From the NCBI RefSeq assembly GCF_000485595.1, contig NW_014577165.1, forward strand, positions 92,504-120,188: 27,685 nt of DNA. Direction: 5' to 3'. The notes under the pieces were generated by a model that saw only the letters and a list, made by a program, of their open reading frames with translations, searched no databases and was not told the origin of the DNA. Position numbers and translations under genes: made by a program. The DNA comes from Priapulus caudatus (taxonomy: Eukaryota; Priapulida; Priapulimorpha; Priapulimorphida; Priapulidae). The stretch's first letter is position 1; each line of letters begins with the position of its first letter. This document shows positions 17,640 through 27,685 of this stretch, one piece after another.

Positions 17640-18140
17640 AGTAGGGGGGGGGGCTTAGGGATTGTCTGCCAAAAACTTGTAATAGGTTTTGATTTTAGCA
17701 CCGTCGACGCCTGAACCGCTACCATTGCCCTCACGCGCCAGCACGCCGCGCACGCACGCGCACAACCGGAACGCGCGACCGGAAACGTGGCATGTAAGTG
17801 AGATGTTTTATTTTTTGGGGGGGGTTTTTTTCAGTGTTGCATCGCCTCGTCGTCGTTTCCGGTGTGGCATTGGAGCGGAAGCATTGTCGCTCTCCGTTGC
17901 CTGGGGATTCACACAGGAAATAAAGGAGGGAGTGGTGGCTGGGTTGCCCAGTTGCACAGCTCTCGCGAACACGCCACGTAGTGTGAGGCGGGGAGAAGAT
18001 ATTATCTCTGCATTCTCGCTAGCGAAAGTTTGGCGAGAGATCAAGAGACCGACAGATCGATGGAGGGATTAGCACCGCGTTGTGCGTTGTCGTCGGCTTA
18101 ATACGCAGCGACGCGTTCAACGGACTGGCTTGCCGTTTAG
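17640..18140. other. CpG-rich unique segment
   Basis: Two poly-G runs (about 17645 and 17816) flank GC-rich unique sequence with frequent CG. It could be promoter-like. No coding motif was recognised, and the 127-codon open frame at 17689 has no recognisable domain. Confidence 0.35.
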
Positions 18141-18610
18141 TAAGTGCGCTGCTGTGCGCGCCATGTGAACGCGGTACGCTGCCATTGTGCGTCGCCCGTG
18201 CGCCCGTATAGTGTACGTCGCCGTGCGCGCCATTGTGTACGTGCGTGTGCGCGCATGTGTGCGTTAATTGTTGGCGGCTGCGTGCGCGCATGCCTGGTTT
18301 GCGTGCTAACTTCGTGCGTGCGTTCGCGCCGCAGTACGTGCGTTGCGCTCGTGCATTTGTTGTGTTGCGGGTGACCACCTCCGTGCGCGCATCGAAGTTG
18401 CGTGTAATTTGTGCCGTTGTGTCGCTGCGGCATGTGTACGCTGCGTGCGCTCGTGATTTTGTGTATGCGCTGCGTGCGTGCGCGCATTTGTGCGGGCGTG
18501 CGTTTCGTGCGTGCGCGTGCGTGCATTTGCGCGATGCCATCTGCTTGTTGCCGTGCACTTTTGTGGTGGCATGCGTGTCATGTTTGTCGTTTAATCGTAG
18601 TATAGCAGAG
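18140..18610 (+). repeat. GTGCGTGCGC-rich degenerate repeat
   Basis: About 470 bp of diverged GTGCGTGCGCGCATTTGTG-like units with very high CpG and purine-pyrimidine alternation. Reading frames on both strands are open but Arg/Ala/Cys-rich, as expected of this composition. Confidence 0.75.
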
Positions 18611-18727
18611 TAGGTTGGCTGCTAGCACGCGCGCTGTGTAGTGAAGGAGGCTTCGTGTAAGATCGAAGCAAAAGAGACCGCCGAGTCGGAGCAGAGACGG
18701 GAGGAGGTAGGGATGAGGGCAATCAAA

Positions 18728-18735
18728 GGCTATAT

Positions 18736-18787
<52 letters not shown>

Positions 18788-18838
18788 CGTATATGTATAT
18801 ATAGTATATATATATATATAATATATATAATATATATA
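18728..18838. repeat. (TA)n microsatellite
   Basis: About 110 bp of TA with few interruptions. It is the left edge of the second dispersed repeat copy; copy 1 has a short TATATATA at the same point. Confidence 0.95.
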
Positions 18839-19740
18839 GGTGACATTACATCCGCCTTCTTGCGCGTGGGGGGAGGGTCCAGCATGTTTGTTGGGCGTGT
18901 GCAGCGATGGCGTTGAGATGGCTCCAGCCACTGATATAGCAGTGAGACACGTCTATTAACGAAATGTGTCATCTCATGTCACTTGACCACTGCATGTATT
19001 TCCTCCCAACTTCCCTCAAGCGCACCCACATTACGACGCTTATACAAGACCGTCACTAATTTAGACGCTGCACCGTAACCTTATTGGTTTAAACCAACGT
19101 TGACGTCACAATTGCGTATGTGTGTGACCTAGGATGGCTGTGCTGATGCCAGATAGAAAGCACATTAATTGTAATACAACCCACTACTCTTCGTCGCATG
19201 TTAATGTGAACATACGACGCACTGCACGCACACACGATGGCATTGCCGCTACGCCCACGCTTCCATATATATATAGACTCGCTGTTACACTCTTATCCCG
19301 GAACTTACCCGAAAACTTTTTAACAGGTTCCTGCAAGTGCCCGCCGCTTCTCCATACATTCTTGGATTACGCACATATGACGCTGCATTCAGATGTCAGA
19401 CACACGTAAGCCATCACGGATGAACTCACAGGACAGCGAGAGCGAGAAGCGTCGGATTGCTAGCCGGCGTCTGCGAACATATCCCGTAGTTATTTCCTAT
19501 GGCTGTGACGACCTATGGCGCCCTGGATAGGTTTACTGCTGAATCTGAAGCTACGCCGACGCTGAAGCCTGTTAGAGTGTCTCGAAAAAATATTTTTCCT
19601 TTTTTTATAACTGCATCTACATAACAACAAAAAACAACAACAACAACAACAAACAACAACAACAACAGCCCACGTCTTGTGCGGCGACCGCCGTTAAGAA
19701 TGCCCCGCATGCCCGTGGAAAGGAGGCGCCTTGAAAAGTC
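18835..19740 (+). repeat. Dispersed repeat, copy 2 (indel-rich)
   Basis: Collinear with 3033-3878 but about 60 bp longer, through scattered one-base insertions (for example CAAGATGGCGTGAGATGG in copy 1 versus CAGCGATGGCGTTGAGATGG here). It keeps the CRE (19101-19108) and the (ACA)n tract. After about 19740 it diverges from copy 1, which instead runs into the broken EEAD/GCD gene. Confidence 0.85.
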
Positions 19741-19814
19741 AGCCAAACTCGATAAGAATTTTAGGTATTTTATGTTAGTAGTACTCATAGACGGCAACGT
19801 ACCACGCCCGCACG

Positions 19815-19914
19815 CAGCCGCACGCACGCAGCACACATACACACACACACCACACACACACACCACACCACACACACACACACTACACACAAACACACAC
19901 GTCGCACGCCTTGC

Positions 19915-19945
<31 letters not shown>

Positions 19946-20003
19946 CGCGACTCACACACGTACGCACGCTTGCACACACACACACACACACACGCCGCTC
20001 ACG
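19815..20003 (+). repeat. Interrupted (CA)n tract
   Basis: CA dinucleotides with ACC, ACG and short breaks. Confidence 0.95.
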
Positions 20004-20074
20004 CCGCGCAAGAAGGATTTAAAACTAGCGGTCCCGAACTGCTGACGCGGTTGACGTCACGATGCTATAAGCAG

Positions 20075-20245
20075 TGCGATTGATGTTGAAAGACGAGAGC
20101 ATAAAGAGCATCCGCAGTTATATGCTTCTGAACCTGAGATACATGGCAACCCTAAAATCTAGGCTGCCTCCGTATCCGCATCGTTCACCGGAGGTTCTAC
20201 CGTTCGATGAAACGTCAAAAGACTTGCAAACGCTACAAGACAGGA
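20075..20245 (+). CDS. Possible exon, unidentified
   Basis: A 171-nt segment runs from acceptor-like CTATAAGCAG|TG to donor AGGA|GTGAGT. It codes LMLKDESIKSIRSYM, LNLRYMATLKSRLPPYP and a segment ending DLQTLQDR. Composition is balanced and unlike the surrounding simple repeats. A CRE, TGACGTCA, lies 15 bp upstream (20052-20059), and the polypyrimidine tract is poor, so it could instead be part of a first exon. No family was recognised. Confidence 0.3.
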
Positions 20246-20354
20246 GTGAGTGGCATCTTAGACGTACGCCTTGTGATTTTTGTCGACATTACATGGTAAA
20301 CTTTCGGCCAATTCATATCTCGCTATCGATCATTCGAAATACTTAATTTATGGG

Positions 20355-20830
20355 ATTAGAGAGAGAGAGCAGAGAAGACAGCGCAGAGAGAGAGAGCAGA
20401 GAGAGAGAGATGACAGCGAGAGAGGAGAGCGCAAGCAGAAAGAAGCAGAGAGAGAGTTGCGAGAGAAGTGAGAGATAATATATACTTGAAAGACAGACAG
20501 CGAGGGAGGTGCGAGCAGAGAATAGGGGAGAGGAGGAGAGGCTTTAGAAAGAGAGAAGAGAAAGTAGAAAGTGAAGAAATTAAGGCAGGGAGAAAGAGAA
20601 GAGAAAAAAGGTGAAAAGAAGTAAAGGGTTCGCCGTGAGCGAGCAGAGAAAGAGAGCGAGTGATAAGAGAGAGAGAGAAAAAGAGCGATATTACTATATA
20701 TATATATTTATATATTATATATATAATATATATAGAGAGAGAGGAGAGAGAGAGAGAGAGAGAGAGAGCAGAAGAGCAGAGAGAGCATAGATAGATAGAG
20801 TGAATTGAGTGCGGAGAGAGAGCCGTGAAG
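20355..20830 (+). repeat. (GA)n polypurine tract with embedded (TA)n
   Basis: AGAG-rich purine sequence, interrupted by a TA patch at about 20693-20732. One strand is nearly all purine, so triplex potential is high. Confidence 0.93.
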
Positions 20831-21600
20831 GGAAGTTAAACATGTTTTATGCTTGCTTCACAGTCCTGATATAACGTGTACTGCCTAATGTATAACCGCG
20901 TACCTTATGTATAGATGAATTCCAAGCGGTACATCTACAGCTTCATTTACTTGTATTTTAAATTTCCTGATAAGCAAAACAGACCAGTTATGCTAGATTT
21001 GATTGATTAGCACTGTAGATGTGCGGTTTCTGGGCTTATGATGCTGCGACAGAAACGCACATTTCTGTGACAAATACGTGCCCATAGTTGGTTAATACGA
21101 AAACCATTACATCGAATCAAGATGCAATGTTTTTGCATACGAAAGTCGATTTAGTATACGTACCGCAAAAATTCGCTCGGTCTCCATATTTAGTTTTTGG
21201 CTGCTTTGTAGTACGATATTTGCTTGGGGAGCTAGGGCGGCGGGTGCCGGTGCGTTGGGAGGAAAAGGGAGCGCTTAATAGGTACTGAAACTCGTTCACG
21301 AGTGCCCTAGCAATAGCAACTTTGACACGCAAAGACCGCCACCGCCACCGCTAAAGTGAAACCAGCTCGGCGGTCTATTTCGGTGCCACATGTTAAAATA
21401 TTGCAAAACTCAGCTTCCGCATTTTAAAACTTAGGGCAGAGCAATAAACAGTGTTTAGTTTATTCGGATTAACATTTTATCGCATTCCTCTCCTTACGAA
21501 ACGTGTGTCAAAATCTCAAGGTCACGGAGTTATGACGTCATGCACGCCAAGAGATACGGTCGACAGCGTGCCGTATATTTCTGATCTCTGATTATTTAGT
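20831..21600. other. Unique stretch without a recognised gene
   Basis: Contains a 66-codon open frame from 21088 with no recognisable motif and a canonical CRE (TGACGTCA, 21533-21540). Composition is balanced and repeat-free, so a small exon could be missed here. Confidence 0.4.
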
Positions 21601-21609
21601 GCTGAAACC

Positions 21610-21905
21610 ACTAATCTTCCTTCTTATCTCCTCCCTTCTCCTCTCTCTTTCTCCTTTTTCCCTTCTCTCTTTTTCTCTTATCTCTCTCTTCTGCTTTTCT
21701 CTCGGTCACTACTCTTACCTTCTCTCTCTCTCTTCTGCCCTTCTGCTTCTTTCTCGCCTTTCTCTCTGGCTCACCCCTTTACCTCTTTCACCCTTCTCTC
21801 TTTCTCTCTCTCTCCCTGCCTTAATTTCTTTCTTTCACTTTCTCTCTCTCTCTTTCCACCTCTTCCTCCCTCTCCCCTATCTCTCCCTCCATCTCCCTCG
21901 CTGTC
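21610..21905 (+). repeat. (CT)n polypyrimidine tract
   Basis: CTCTCTTT-rich sequence. The 152-codon open frame across it is Leu/Ser/Phe-rich because of composition. Confidence 0.92.
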
Positions 21906-22254
21906 TGTTTTTCAGTATATATTATTTGTCCCCGAGTCAGCAGCTGTTGTATACGTTAACAGTATTAAAGCAATTCCATCGTCTAACAGCAATAGCGGTA
22001 GCAGTACCCATGTTGACTGAATTCTTGTACGCGCACACAGCGCTCCTTCTAGCTTAATGACGTCTGTGTGCTCTTCTCTATAAGTTTACATCCTGTCTCC
22101 ACACGCATCAGGAGCTCAGTAGTCTCTATCCGCTGACATTCTTCTTTGCGCTATATAGGGCCTTGTCATAATTAGAAGAAAAAAAGTAATAAGGATGCAC
22201 TGTGCAAATGCAGAGTATATACTGTAGCAATAGCATGACGTGGTCCTTTACACA

Positions 22255-22480
22255 CTCATCCTTTATATCCTCTTTCTTGCTCTCGATTTCCTCCCCTCCC
22301 CTCTATCTTCAGCTGTCAGTTTAGCTTGCCCTCGCGCTTTCTGTTCCTCTCTCTTCCTCTCTCTCTCTCTCCCCCTCTCGCTCTCTCTCTCTCTCTCTGC
22401 TTCTCTCTTCCTCTCTCTCTCTCCCTCTCTCTCGCTCTCTCCCTCTATTCCTGTATTTCCCCCCTCTCTCTCTCTCTCAG
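22255..22480 (+). repeat. (CT)n polypyrimidine tract
   Basis: CTCTCTCT and CCTCTCTC runs. Ends at TCTCAG|ATCAAC, which resembles a 3' splice site, but no exon is convincing downstream. Confidence 0.9.
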
Positions 22481-23018
22481 ATCAACAAACCAGTCGACAT
22501 ATCGTCATGCCATCCGGTGGTTCCGGTTGCCCGGTTGGAGCGCGTAGCTGTGAGTGGATGTTGACGCTGTGTGACGCTGTTGTTGTCGTGTTGAGTATAA
22601 TATGTGTTTACTGAACACACATCGCGCACCCGCGTTACTGTGGAAGGCGGTAATACGATACGCCGGTTTACGTACGTCCGGCATTGTCGTGCAACTTGCT
22701 ACGTCATTGTTTGTATATGAGGGTTGCATGAACATACACCGCCCCGACCTACACACACTCACACTCACCCCAGGACATTCCACAGACCCGCCGAATAGCA
22801 ACGCTCTCCTGTTCGCGTATATATGTACTTAACTCGTGTTCGTACATGCATATATGCAAAAGCAAAGATAATCATTTGTATGATCAACTTCTGATGTAGT
22901 CCGCGTGCGTGTGTGTGCATGGACGCGTGTGTTCCACGTTTACCGAACGGTCGCGTTCATTTGGAATAAACGCCACACGTAGAATTCTCAGTGACTGTTT
23001 CATACGTGGGTATATAAC
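22481..23018. other. Unique stretch upstream of the 23019 reading frame
   Basis: No gene recognised. GGGTATATAAC at about 23008-23018 is TATA-like but ends right at the ATG of the next frame, too close to serve that ATG as a core promoter. Confidence 0.35.
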
Positions 23019-23480
23019 ATGGCGCATAGTCAATCGACTGTAACAAGCGATCGCCCGTTTCGACTCCACGTTTCTTCTAAACTACGACATCGCTGTTGCA
23101 TATACGAACAAGCTTTCGAACGAGCAAAAACTCTTCTCGTGCGCGAGAGAAGATGTGAAATGTTTGCTCGCGATCTAAGCTATAACGATGAGCAAGACAG
23201 AAGCTGGTGTCACAGAGTGACGGACGCGATCGGCGAGAGGGTGGAGAGAGTCGAAGACGACGACGACAACGTTGACGCTGTTGTCGGGTTGCGCTACAGA
23301 CGCCTCGCGTGCGAGGATACTTGCGAAGTGGTAAGCAAGCTTTTATACACAGCTGACGTATTATTAGCTTTAGTATTATTAACAGCTTCTCTTACAGCGG
23401 TAGCAATCATGTACTCTACTGATGATAATGTTATCATATCAAGAACTAATAATACAAGTAATGATGATAGGTATTATTAG
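23019..23480 (+). CDS. Uncharacterised open reading frame, possible single-pass membrane protein
   Basis: A 153-codon frame with ATG in good context (AACATGG). Residues 1-100 are hydrophilic and charged (QAFERAKTLLVRERR, then a VEDDDDNVD acidic patch). Residues 108-131 are strongly hydrophobic (LLYTADVLLALVLLTASLTA), and the tail is Asn/Ser/Asp-rich. Read straight through, it would be a C-terminal single-span protein. However, GTG|GTAAGC at 23331 and TTATTAACAGCTTCTCTTACAG at 23397 define a plausible 67-bp intron covering the hydrophobic part. Splicing it out gives an immediate stop after one codon. No family was recognised, and composition is unlike the flanking repeats. Confidence 0.4.
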   Translation: MAHSQSTVTSDRPFRLHVSSKLRHRCCIYEQAFERAKTLLVRERRCEMFARDLSYNDEQDRSWCHRVTDAIGERVERVEDDDDNVDAVVGLRYRRLACEDTCEVVSKLLYTADVLLALVLLTASLTAVAIMYSTDDNVIISRTNNTSNDDRYY

Positions 23481-23499
23481 CTCTTGACAATGTAGATAT

Positions 23500-23636
23500 A
23501 TGTCATATTATGTTATATATATATATATGTTATATATGTGTATATATGTCATATGTGTTATAATATAGATATATAATATAGATATAATGGCATAATATAG
23601 TGTCTATATTATAATAATTCTGATAATACATACCCT

Positions 23637-23667
<31 letters not shown>

Positions 23668-23880
23668 CACGTACACGCGTACACATACCACATACCACAA
23701 TACACATAGACTACATACACATACCCACCGTACACATAACACAGTATCACACACACACACACACACAGCACACATCAACACACGCACCACGCACACGCAC
23801 ACACACACAACGCACACCCACAGCGTACGGCACACGTCACGCAGGCACAAGCACTATACATGCACATGCGACATGCAAAT
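23500..23880. repeat. (TA)n and (CA)n tract
   Basis: TATATG/TATATA sequence to about 23620, then CACATA and CACACA sequence. No gene. Confidence 0.9.
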
Positions 23881-23934
23881 ACATTCTACTACATATACAC
23901 ATAGCCCTGACTATTGGAGGAGCTATCCCTGTGT

Positions 23935-24300
23935 GCACTCGTCTTTCCTGGTCCTTATTCGCCTCTCTCTAGTTTCCTCTATCTCTCCCTTTGCTCCGGC
24001 CTCTCTCCGGTCTCTCACCTCTTTCTTTGGTAACTCGTTTTCGCGCGTGTGTTTTTCCTTTTAGTGCGGAGTGCGTCGTTTTCGTCGATCTATCGTTTCT
24101 ATCTCGCTGATTTCGTCGCGCTGGTGTTCTCCTTCTCCTCAGTCTTTTCTGCCGTTCGCTTTCCTTTTCCTTCTATCTCTCTGATGTTGCTGTTCTCTTC
24201 TCCTTCGCACGGTGCGCTCTCTGCGTTTTCCCTCCCCCTCTCCTCATTTCTCTCGGTCTTCGCTATTTTAAAAATATTTCTCCTGGTTCCTTTCTTGATT
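23935..24300 (+). repeat. CT-rich low-complexity tract
   Basis: CTCTCTC, TTCTCC and CTTTTCC words dominate. Open frames on both strands are compositional. 24300-24820 is unique sequence without a recognised gene. Confidence 0.7.
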
Positions 24301-24829
24301 CTTATGTGTCTGAGATCAGCGGCGCAGAGCTGCCGTAAGGTAATTTGCTTCGCCACTGTAATCACCGCAGTGTCTATACGAACGATGTACGTGGACGGAG
24401 TTGTAACAGTTCCCTGCTGCGAAAGGTCATGGCATATAAACACGGGATTGACATTAGGAGTGTTGTAATTGACACGAATGGCCTGGACATCCATGTGCTG
24501 CAAATTTATGGCTGATTTTTAGTATTGGCTGTATAACGCTCTAAACGCCAAACGCGCGCGCTATCAGGGAAATTATATATATGATATGATCTGTATGTTC
24601 TATGATGTAGAAGGCGTAATGCTGAGAAAGTACCATGGAAATAACATACCAGACATTTTTTATCATCCGATTATTGAAATGAAATCCAGTACGAGCGATA
24701 TATATTATATATGTCGTGCTATATATGCCTCGTGCCACGCCTGACAGATATAATCAGAGATAATTCTGTGAAGCTCTTGTGTTTTGAGGTTTTTTGGTGT
24801 GTGGTCGCTGGGGACGTCACGGCTATTAT

Positions 24830-25190
24830 TGGAAGGAAGTTTCGTGCGTTGCCGGCCGTGGCGTGCGGTGCAGTGCACACGTCAAAATGAAGAGATTATA
24901 TATTTGCACGTAAAGGAGCGCAGGGAGTTTCTGCTGAGGCTGCTAGACATTGTGATTTAAATGTCCTCGGGCCTGGGAAACACTCCTTCAATAGGTTCAC
25001 TACACATACTCATCTCTGCTCATATCTATGGCGAAATACTATTTCAGCGAGGTGGTTACTTAAGGTACCACGGTGGCAAATCATTTTCCATAGACGGCCA
25101 TACTTACGAAAATATTCCATTAAATCAGCAGAATTTATTTGTGGAGATTAACAATGCCACCGCTGAATCGCTGAAGTCGAAGTGACACGC
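24830..25190 (+). pseudogene. Degraded unidentified coding sequence
   Basis: One frame reads EEIIYLHVKERREFLLRLLD up to a TAA at 24958-24960, then continues in the same frame as GNTPSIGSLHILISAHIYG, YLRYHGGKSFSIDGHTYEN and QNLFVEINNATAESLK to TGA at 25182-25184. The protein-like composition on both sides of one stop suggests a decayed gene or element. A second frame, at 25182-25394 (SPICYACKKSVLAG), may be a frameshifted continuation. No family was recognised. Confidence 0.35.
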
Positions 25191-25600
25191 ATATTGTTAT
25201 TCACGAATAAAAATTCTCCAATATGTTACGCATGTAAAAAAAGCGTTTTGGCAGGGCGCACACAGAAATATGCCTACTTACAACTGGAAAATCGCACAAA
25301 AAGTCAGCTTTCTTGGTGGAAAATTATGGGCGCGGCCCAGAAAGCGCACCTCGGACAGCCGTTACATTGTCGGATTTCAAGAATAAGATTCTAGTTTCTG
25401 AAATAGCACATTGCAAACAGTTATAATCTTTTCATAATAAGAAATAAAAATTCTAGCGTATGCAGACAGTCACAAAGGACTCATTCTCCTATCCCAGCGG
25501 TGATTGTCGATTGCCAACGTGATAAGCCGAACACACCCATCGAGATGAGTTAGTTTAGCGCGGCGCCGCGCGCGACGGGCTCATTGCGCATGCAAACTGT

Positions 25601-25612
25601 GATCACGTGATC
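25601..25612. promoter_or_regulatory. Palindromic E-box GATCACGTGATC
   Basis: A perfect 12-bp palindrome centred on CACGTG, in a short CpG-rich stretch (25555-25600) that also contains TGCGCATGC. bHLH-zip factors bind CACGTG. Functional role is inferred. Confidence 0.4.
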
Positions 25613-25649
25613 TTTTACTCTCGTCTGCTGTGGGATTCTAATTGGCACA

Positions 25650-26450
25650 GTAGCAGTAGCAGTAGCAGTAGGGCAGTAGCAGTAGCGACAACCGCTAGCA
25701 TCATCATCAGCAGCAGCCAAAGGCAGCAACAGCAGTACAGCACCCTCAGTATAGCACGGCAGTAGTATCAACAGTATCAGTTAGCAGCAGCACGGCCGCG
25801 GCAGCAGCAGCAGCAGTAGCAGTAGCAGCAGGCCCAGTCAGAAAGCAGCACTAGCAGTAGCGAGCAGAATCACCATCAGAGTGAGCAGCGTCGCGGCGGA
25901 GCAGCAGCAGCAGTAGGCAAGTCACAGCAGTAGCAGTAGCAACAGCAGCATAGTCAGGATAGCAGCAGCAGCAGAATGGCAGCAATAGCAGTAGCAGTAC
26001 AGCACCAAGTCAGTAAAATAGTCAGCGGCGGCGCTTATAGCAGTACATCATAGTAGTTATAGCAGTAGTAGCAGCAGCGAGCAGCAGTAGAAGTATGCAG
26101 ACAGCAGCGGGCGGCGGCCAGGCAGCAAGCACGCAGTAGCTAGCACATCAGTAGTAAATCAGCGCAGTATCCATGGACAATATACTAGCAGTAAGCAGCA
26201 CCAATCAGTAGTAGCAGCGGCGCCGGCAGCAAGCAGTACCTAAAATCAGTAGTAGTATAGCAAGTATAGCAAGCAGCAGCAGGCAGTAGCAGTAAGCCAG
26301 CAAGCAAAGCGCGCGGCAGGCCAAGGCAAAGCATCAGCAGCAGGCACCATCAGTAGCAGCAGCAGCAACAGCAGCAACAGCATAGGCCAGCAGTAGCCGT
26401 TATATGGGCATAGTCAGCACAGCAGCCAGCAGCAGCGCCAGGGCGTAAGT
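25650..26450 (+). repeat. Degenerate CAG/TAG triplet array
   Basis: About 800 bp dominated by CAGCAG and CAGTAG, with frequent one-base interruptions (GGCAG, AAGCAG, ATCAG). The frequent in-frame TAG and the indels exclude a polyglutamine gene. A CAATGCGCATGCAACT motif just beyond (about 26488) echoes CATTGCGCATGCAAACT just before it (about 25582). Confidence 0.93.
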
Positions 26451-27130
26451 AATCTTCAGCGGTAGCTAACTGTACGCTTCAGGCTGTGCAATGCGCATGC
26501 AACTAGCTCGTACATCCGAAGCGCGATATTCATGTCAGGGCCGAAAATACGTGTCTTTTTTCGTTGTTGTCTCTCTTCATTTAAGGCCCTTGCATATGAA
26601 AAACTTCAACGTCTCACGCCGTGATTTGCGCTGATTGTCTAGCTTTTTCGATCCCCTCGCCGGTGCCATGCTGCCGTATATGCATTCTCACTGTATTGAA
26701 TCGAAGACAATCTCTTCTATTTATACCCCTCTGAGTAGTATTACGAGTCTACGCCGCGACGTCCATCTACACAGACGGATAAAATGTCATTATTTATCAT
26801 TATTATTATTTATGATTATTGATTTATTGATTTATTGATCTTACTAATTTTCGATGAAACAGCAATCTGATTGTGTAAATAATAAACCACGGATATCGTA
26901 TAGCTTTCGATATAACCCCGTTACATGCAATGACCCTGCATGTGTGTAGTAGAGATGAATCCGCGTCTCCGCACATCCAAACAACTTCTTCCTGAACCCT
27001 ACCCGTAATCTAACCCGTCTCTATCCTAACCTTAACCCGCGTACTCCTGAATCCAAAAGTTATGTTAGGTTGTATGCGCGTGCATCGATAAGAAATCTAT
27101 GGTACCGCCGAGACATTTGTCTGTAAAGTC
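26451..27130. other. Unique and AT-rich stretch, no gene recognised
   Basis: Includes a TTATTATTTATGATTATTGATTTATTGA-type AT minisatellite at about 26788-26845 and a C-rich block at 26994-27042 with CCTAACC and TTAACCC words that are faintly telomere-like. Confidence 0.5.
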
Positions 27131-27319
27131 AGTTCCACGAATGACGTAATTTCATGTTAATCAAAAGCCACATGGGCGGGGGCCGGGGCGAAATGCTAGA
27201 AGAAGGTGTTTTTGCTGGTGCATATGCCTATGGCCAGTTGAGAATGTCACGGATTCTGGCTCGACACAATCAAATGAGCAAGAGATTGCCATATTTTAAT
27301 CTGGTCCAGCGTTGTACCC

Positions 27320-27580
27320 CACGAATATTGTTGTCGAGAGAGAGATCCGCGAGAAGAGAGAAGAGATGGAGAGCGCCGCGCGGGCGGAAGGAGAGAGAGA
27401 CCGAGGTGAAGAAGAAGGGCTAGCGACGCGAGGAGACAGGGAGGCTGAAAGAAAGAAAGGATAAAATTATTAAGTTTAAAAGCATATGTAAGTGATGCGA
27501 CCGTGCCGAAACAAAAGCGCGAAGGAAGCAAAGCAGAGCGAGCAAAATTTTTCTAGCACAGATTTGCCTCGTTATGAACG
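27320..27580 (+). repeat. GA-rich polypurine tract
   Basis: GAGAGAGA, GAAGAGAGA and AAGAAAGAAAGG words. The 89-codon frame from 27154 that runs into it has no recognised domain. A CT-rich tract closes the window at about 27610-27670. Confidence 0.75.
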
Positions 27581-27685
27581 GTTGCTGGGCAGTAACGAAT
27601 ATCCGGCACTCTCTCCTTTCCCTCCCCTCCTCCTCCCCCCTCCCCCTCTCTAATCCCCTCTCTATCTTTCGCTCTATTGGACATC

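Noticed and set aside
17808-18558. Several 80-180-codon frames in the GTGCG region
   Set aside because: Compositional frames open on both strands, Arg/Ala/Thr/His-rich, with no domain.
24099-24503. 134-codon minus-strand frame
   Set aside because: Half of it is the complement of a CT-rich tract, with no recognisable motif or splice context.
25650-26450. Polyglutamine-coding exon
   Set aside because: Frequent in-frame TAG and one-base interruptions break every frame.
26994-27042. Interstitial telomere repeat
   Set aside because: CCTAACC-like words are irregular and do not form consecutive TTAGGG units.

Overview
The window is animal nuclear DNA, most likely from a marine invertebrate. The evidence is genes split by GT-AG introns, CpG-rich promoter-like tracts, a tRNA-derived SINE head, MITE-like foldback elements and a very high load of micro- and minisatellites. 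The sequence does not settle the phylum. Several stretches look like unpolished long-read consensus: they are near-copies of cleaner sequence elsewhere in the window but carry many single-base indels. Reading frames there should not be trusted.

Layout. 1-1525 holds exon 1 of a NUDT8-type CoA diphosphatase (398-726, plus strand) followed by a dispersed repeat and NRF-1-like sites. 1995-2060 and 2294-2350 are two minus-strand exons of ARMH3 (C10orf76), next to a CpG-rich promoter-like tract (2396-2900). 3033-3878 is a dispersed repeat, with a noisy second copy at 18835-19740. 3879-5900 is a broken, intronless member of a multicopy animal gene family whose EEAD / GCD / G-x-K-x-x-A pattern resembles FEN1/XPG-type nucleases. 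5900-8760 is non-coding with CA, AT and poly-G/C tracts. 8760-10525 is a noisy second copy of the NUDT8 exon 1 region. 10829-11270 is an inverted fragment of the same region interrupted by a SINE-like insertion. NUDT8 exons 2-4 lie at 11710-11845, 13705-13785 and 14107-14337, and intron 2 carries MITE-like elements.

From 14340 to the end the window is dominated by simple sequence: TTG/ATG triplets, a 13-bp minisatellite, a 33-bp polypyrimidine minisatellite abutting a 55-bp minisatellite, GTGCG tracts, (TA)n, (GA)n, (CT)n and a roughly 800-bp CAG/TAG array. Only a few weak coding candidates are present (20075-20245, 23019-23480, 24830-25190).

The two firmly identified genes are on opposite strands. 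With the noisy exon 1 copy (about 9234), ARMH3 and NUDT8 would be head-to-head neighbours. With the clean copy (398), NUDT8 exon 1 would lie inside ARMH3. That conflict, together with the indel pattern, suggests a misassembly or unresolved haplotype copy rather than real nesting.
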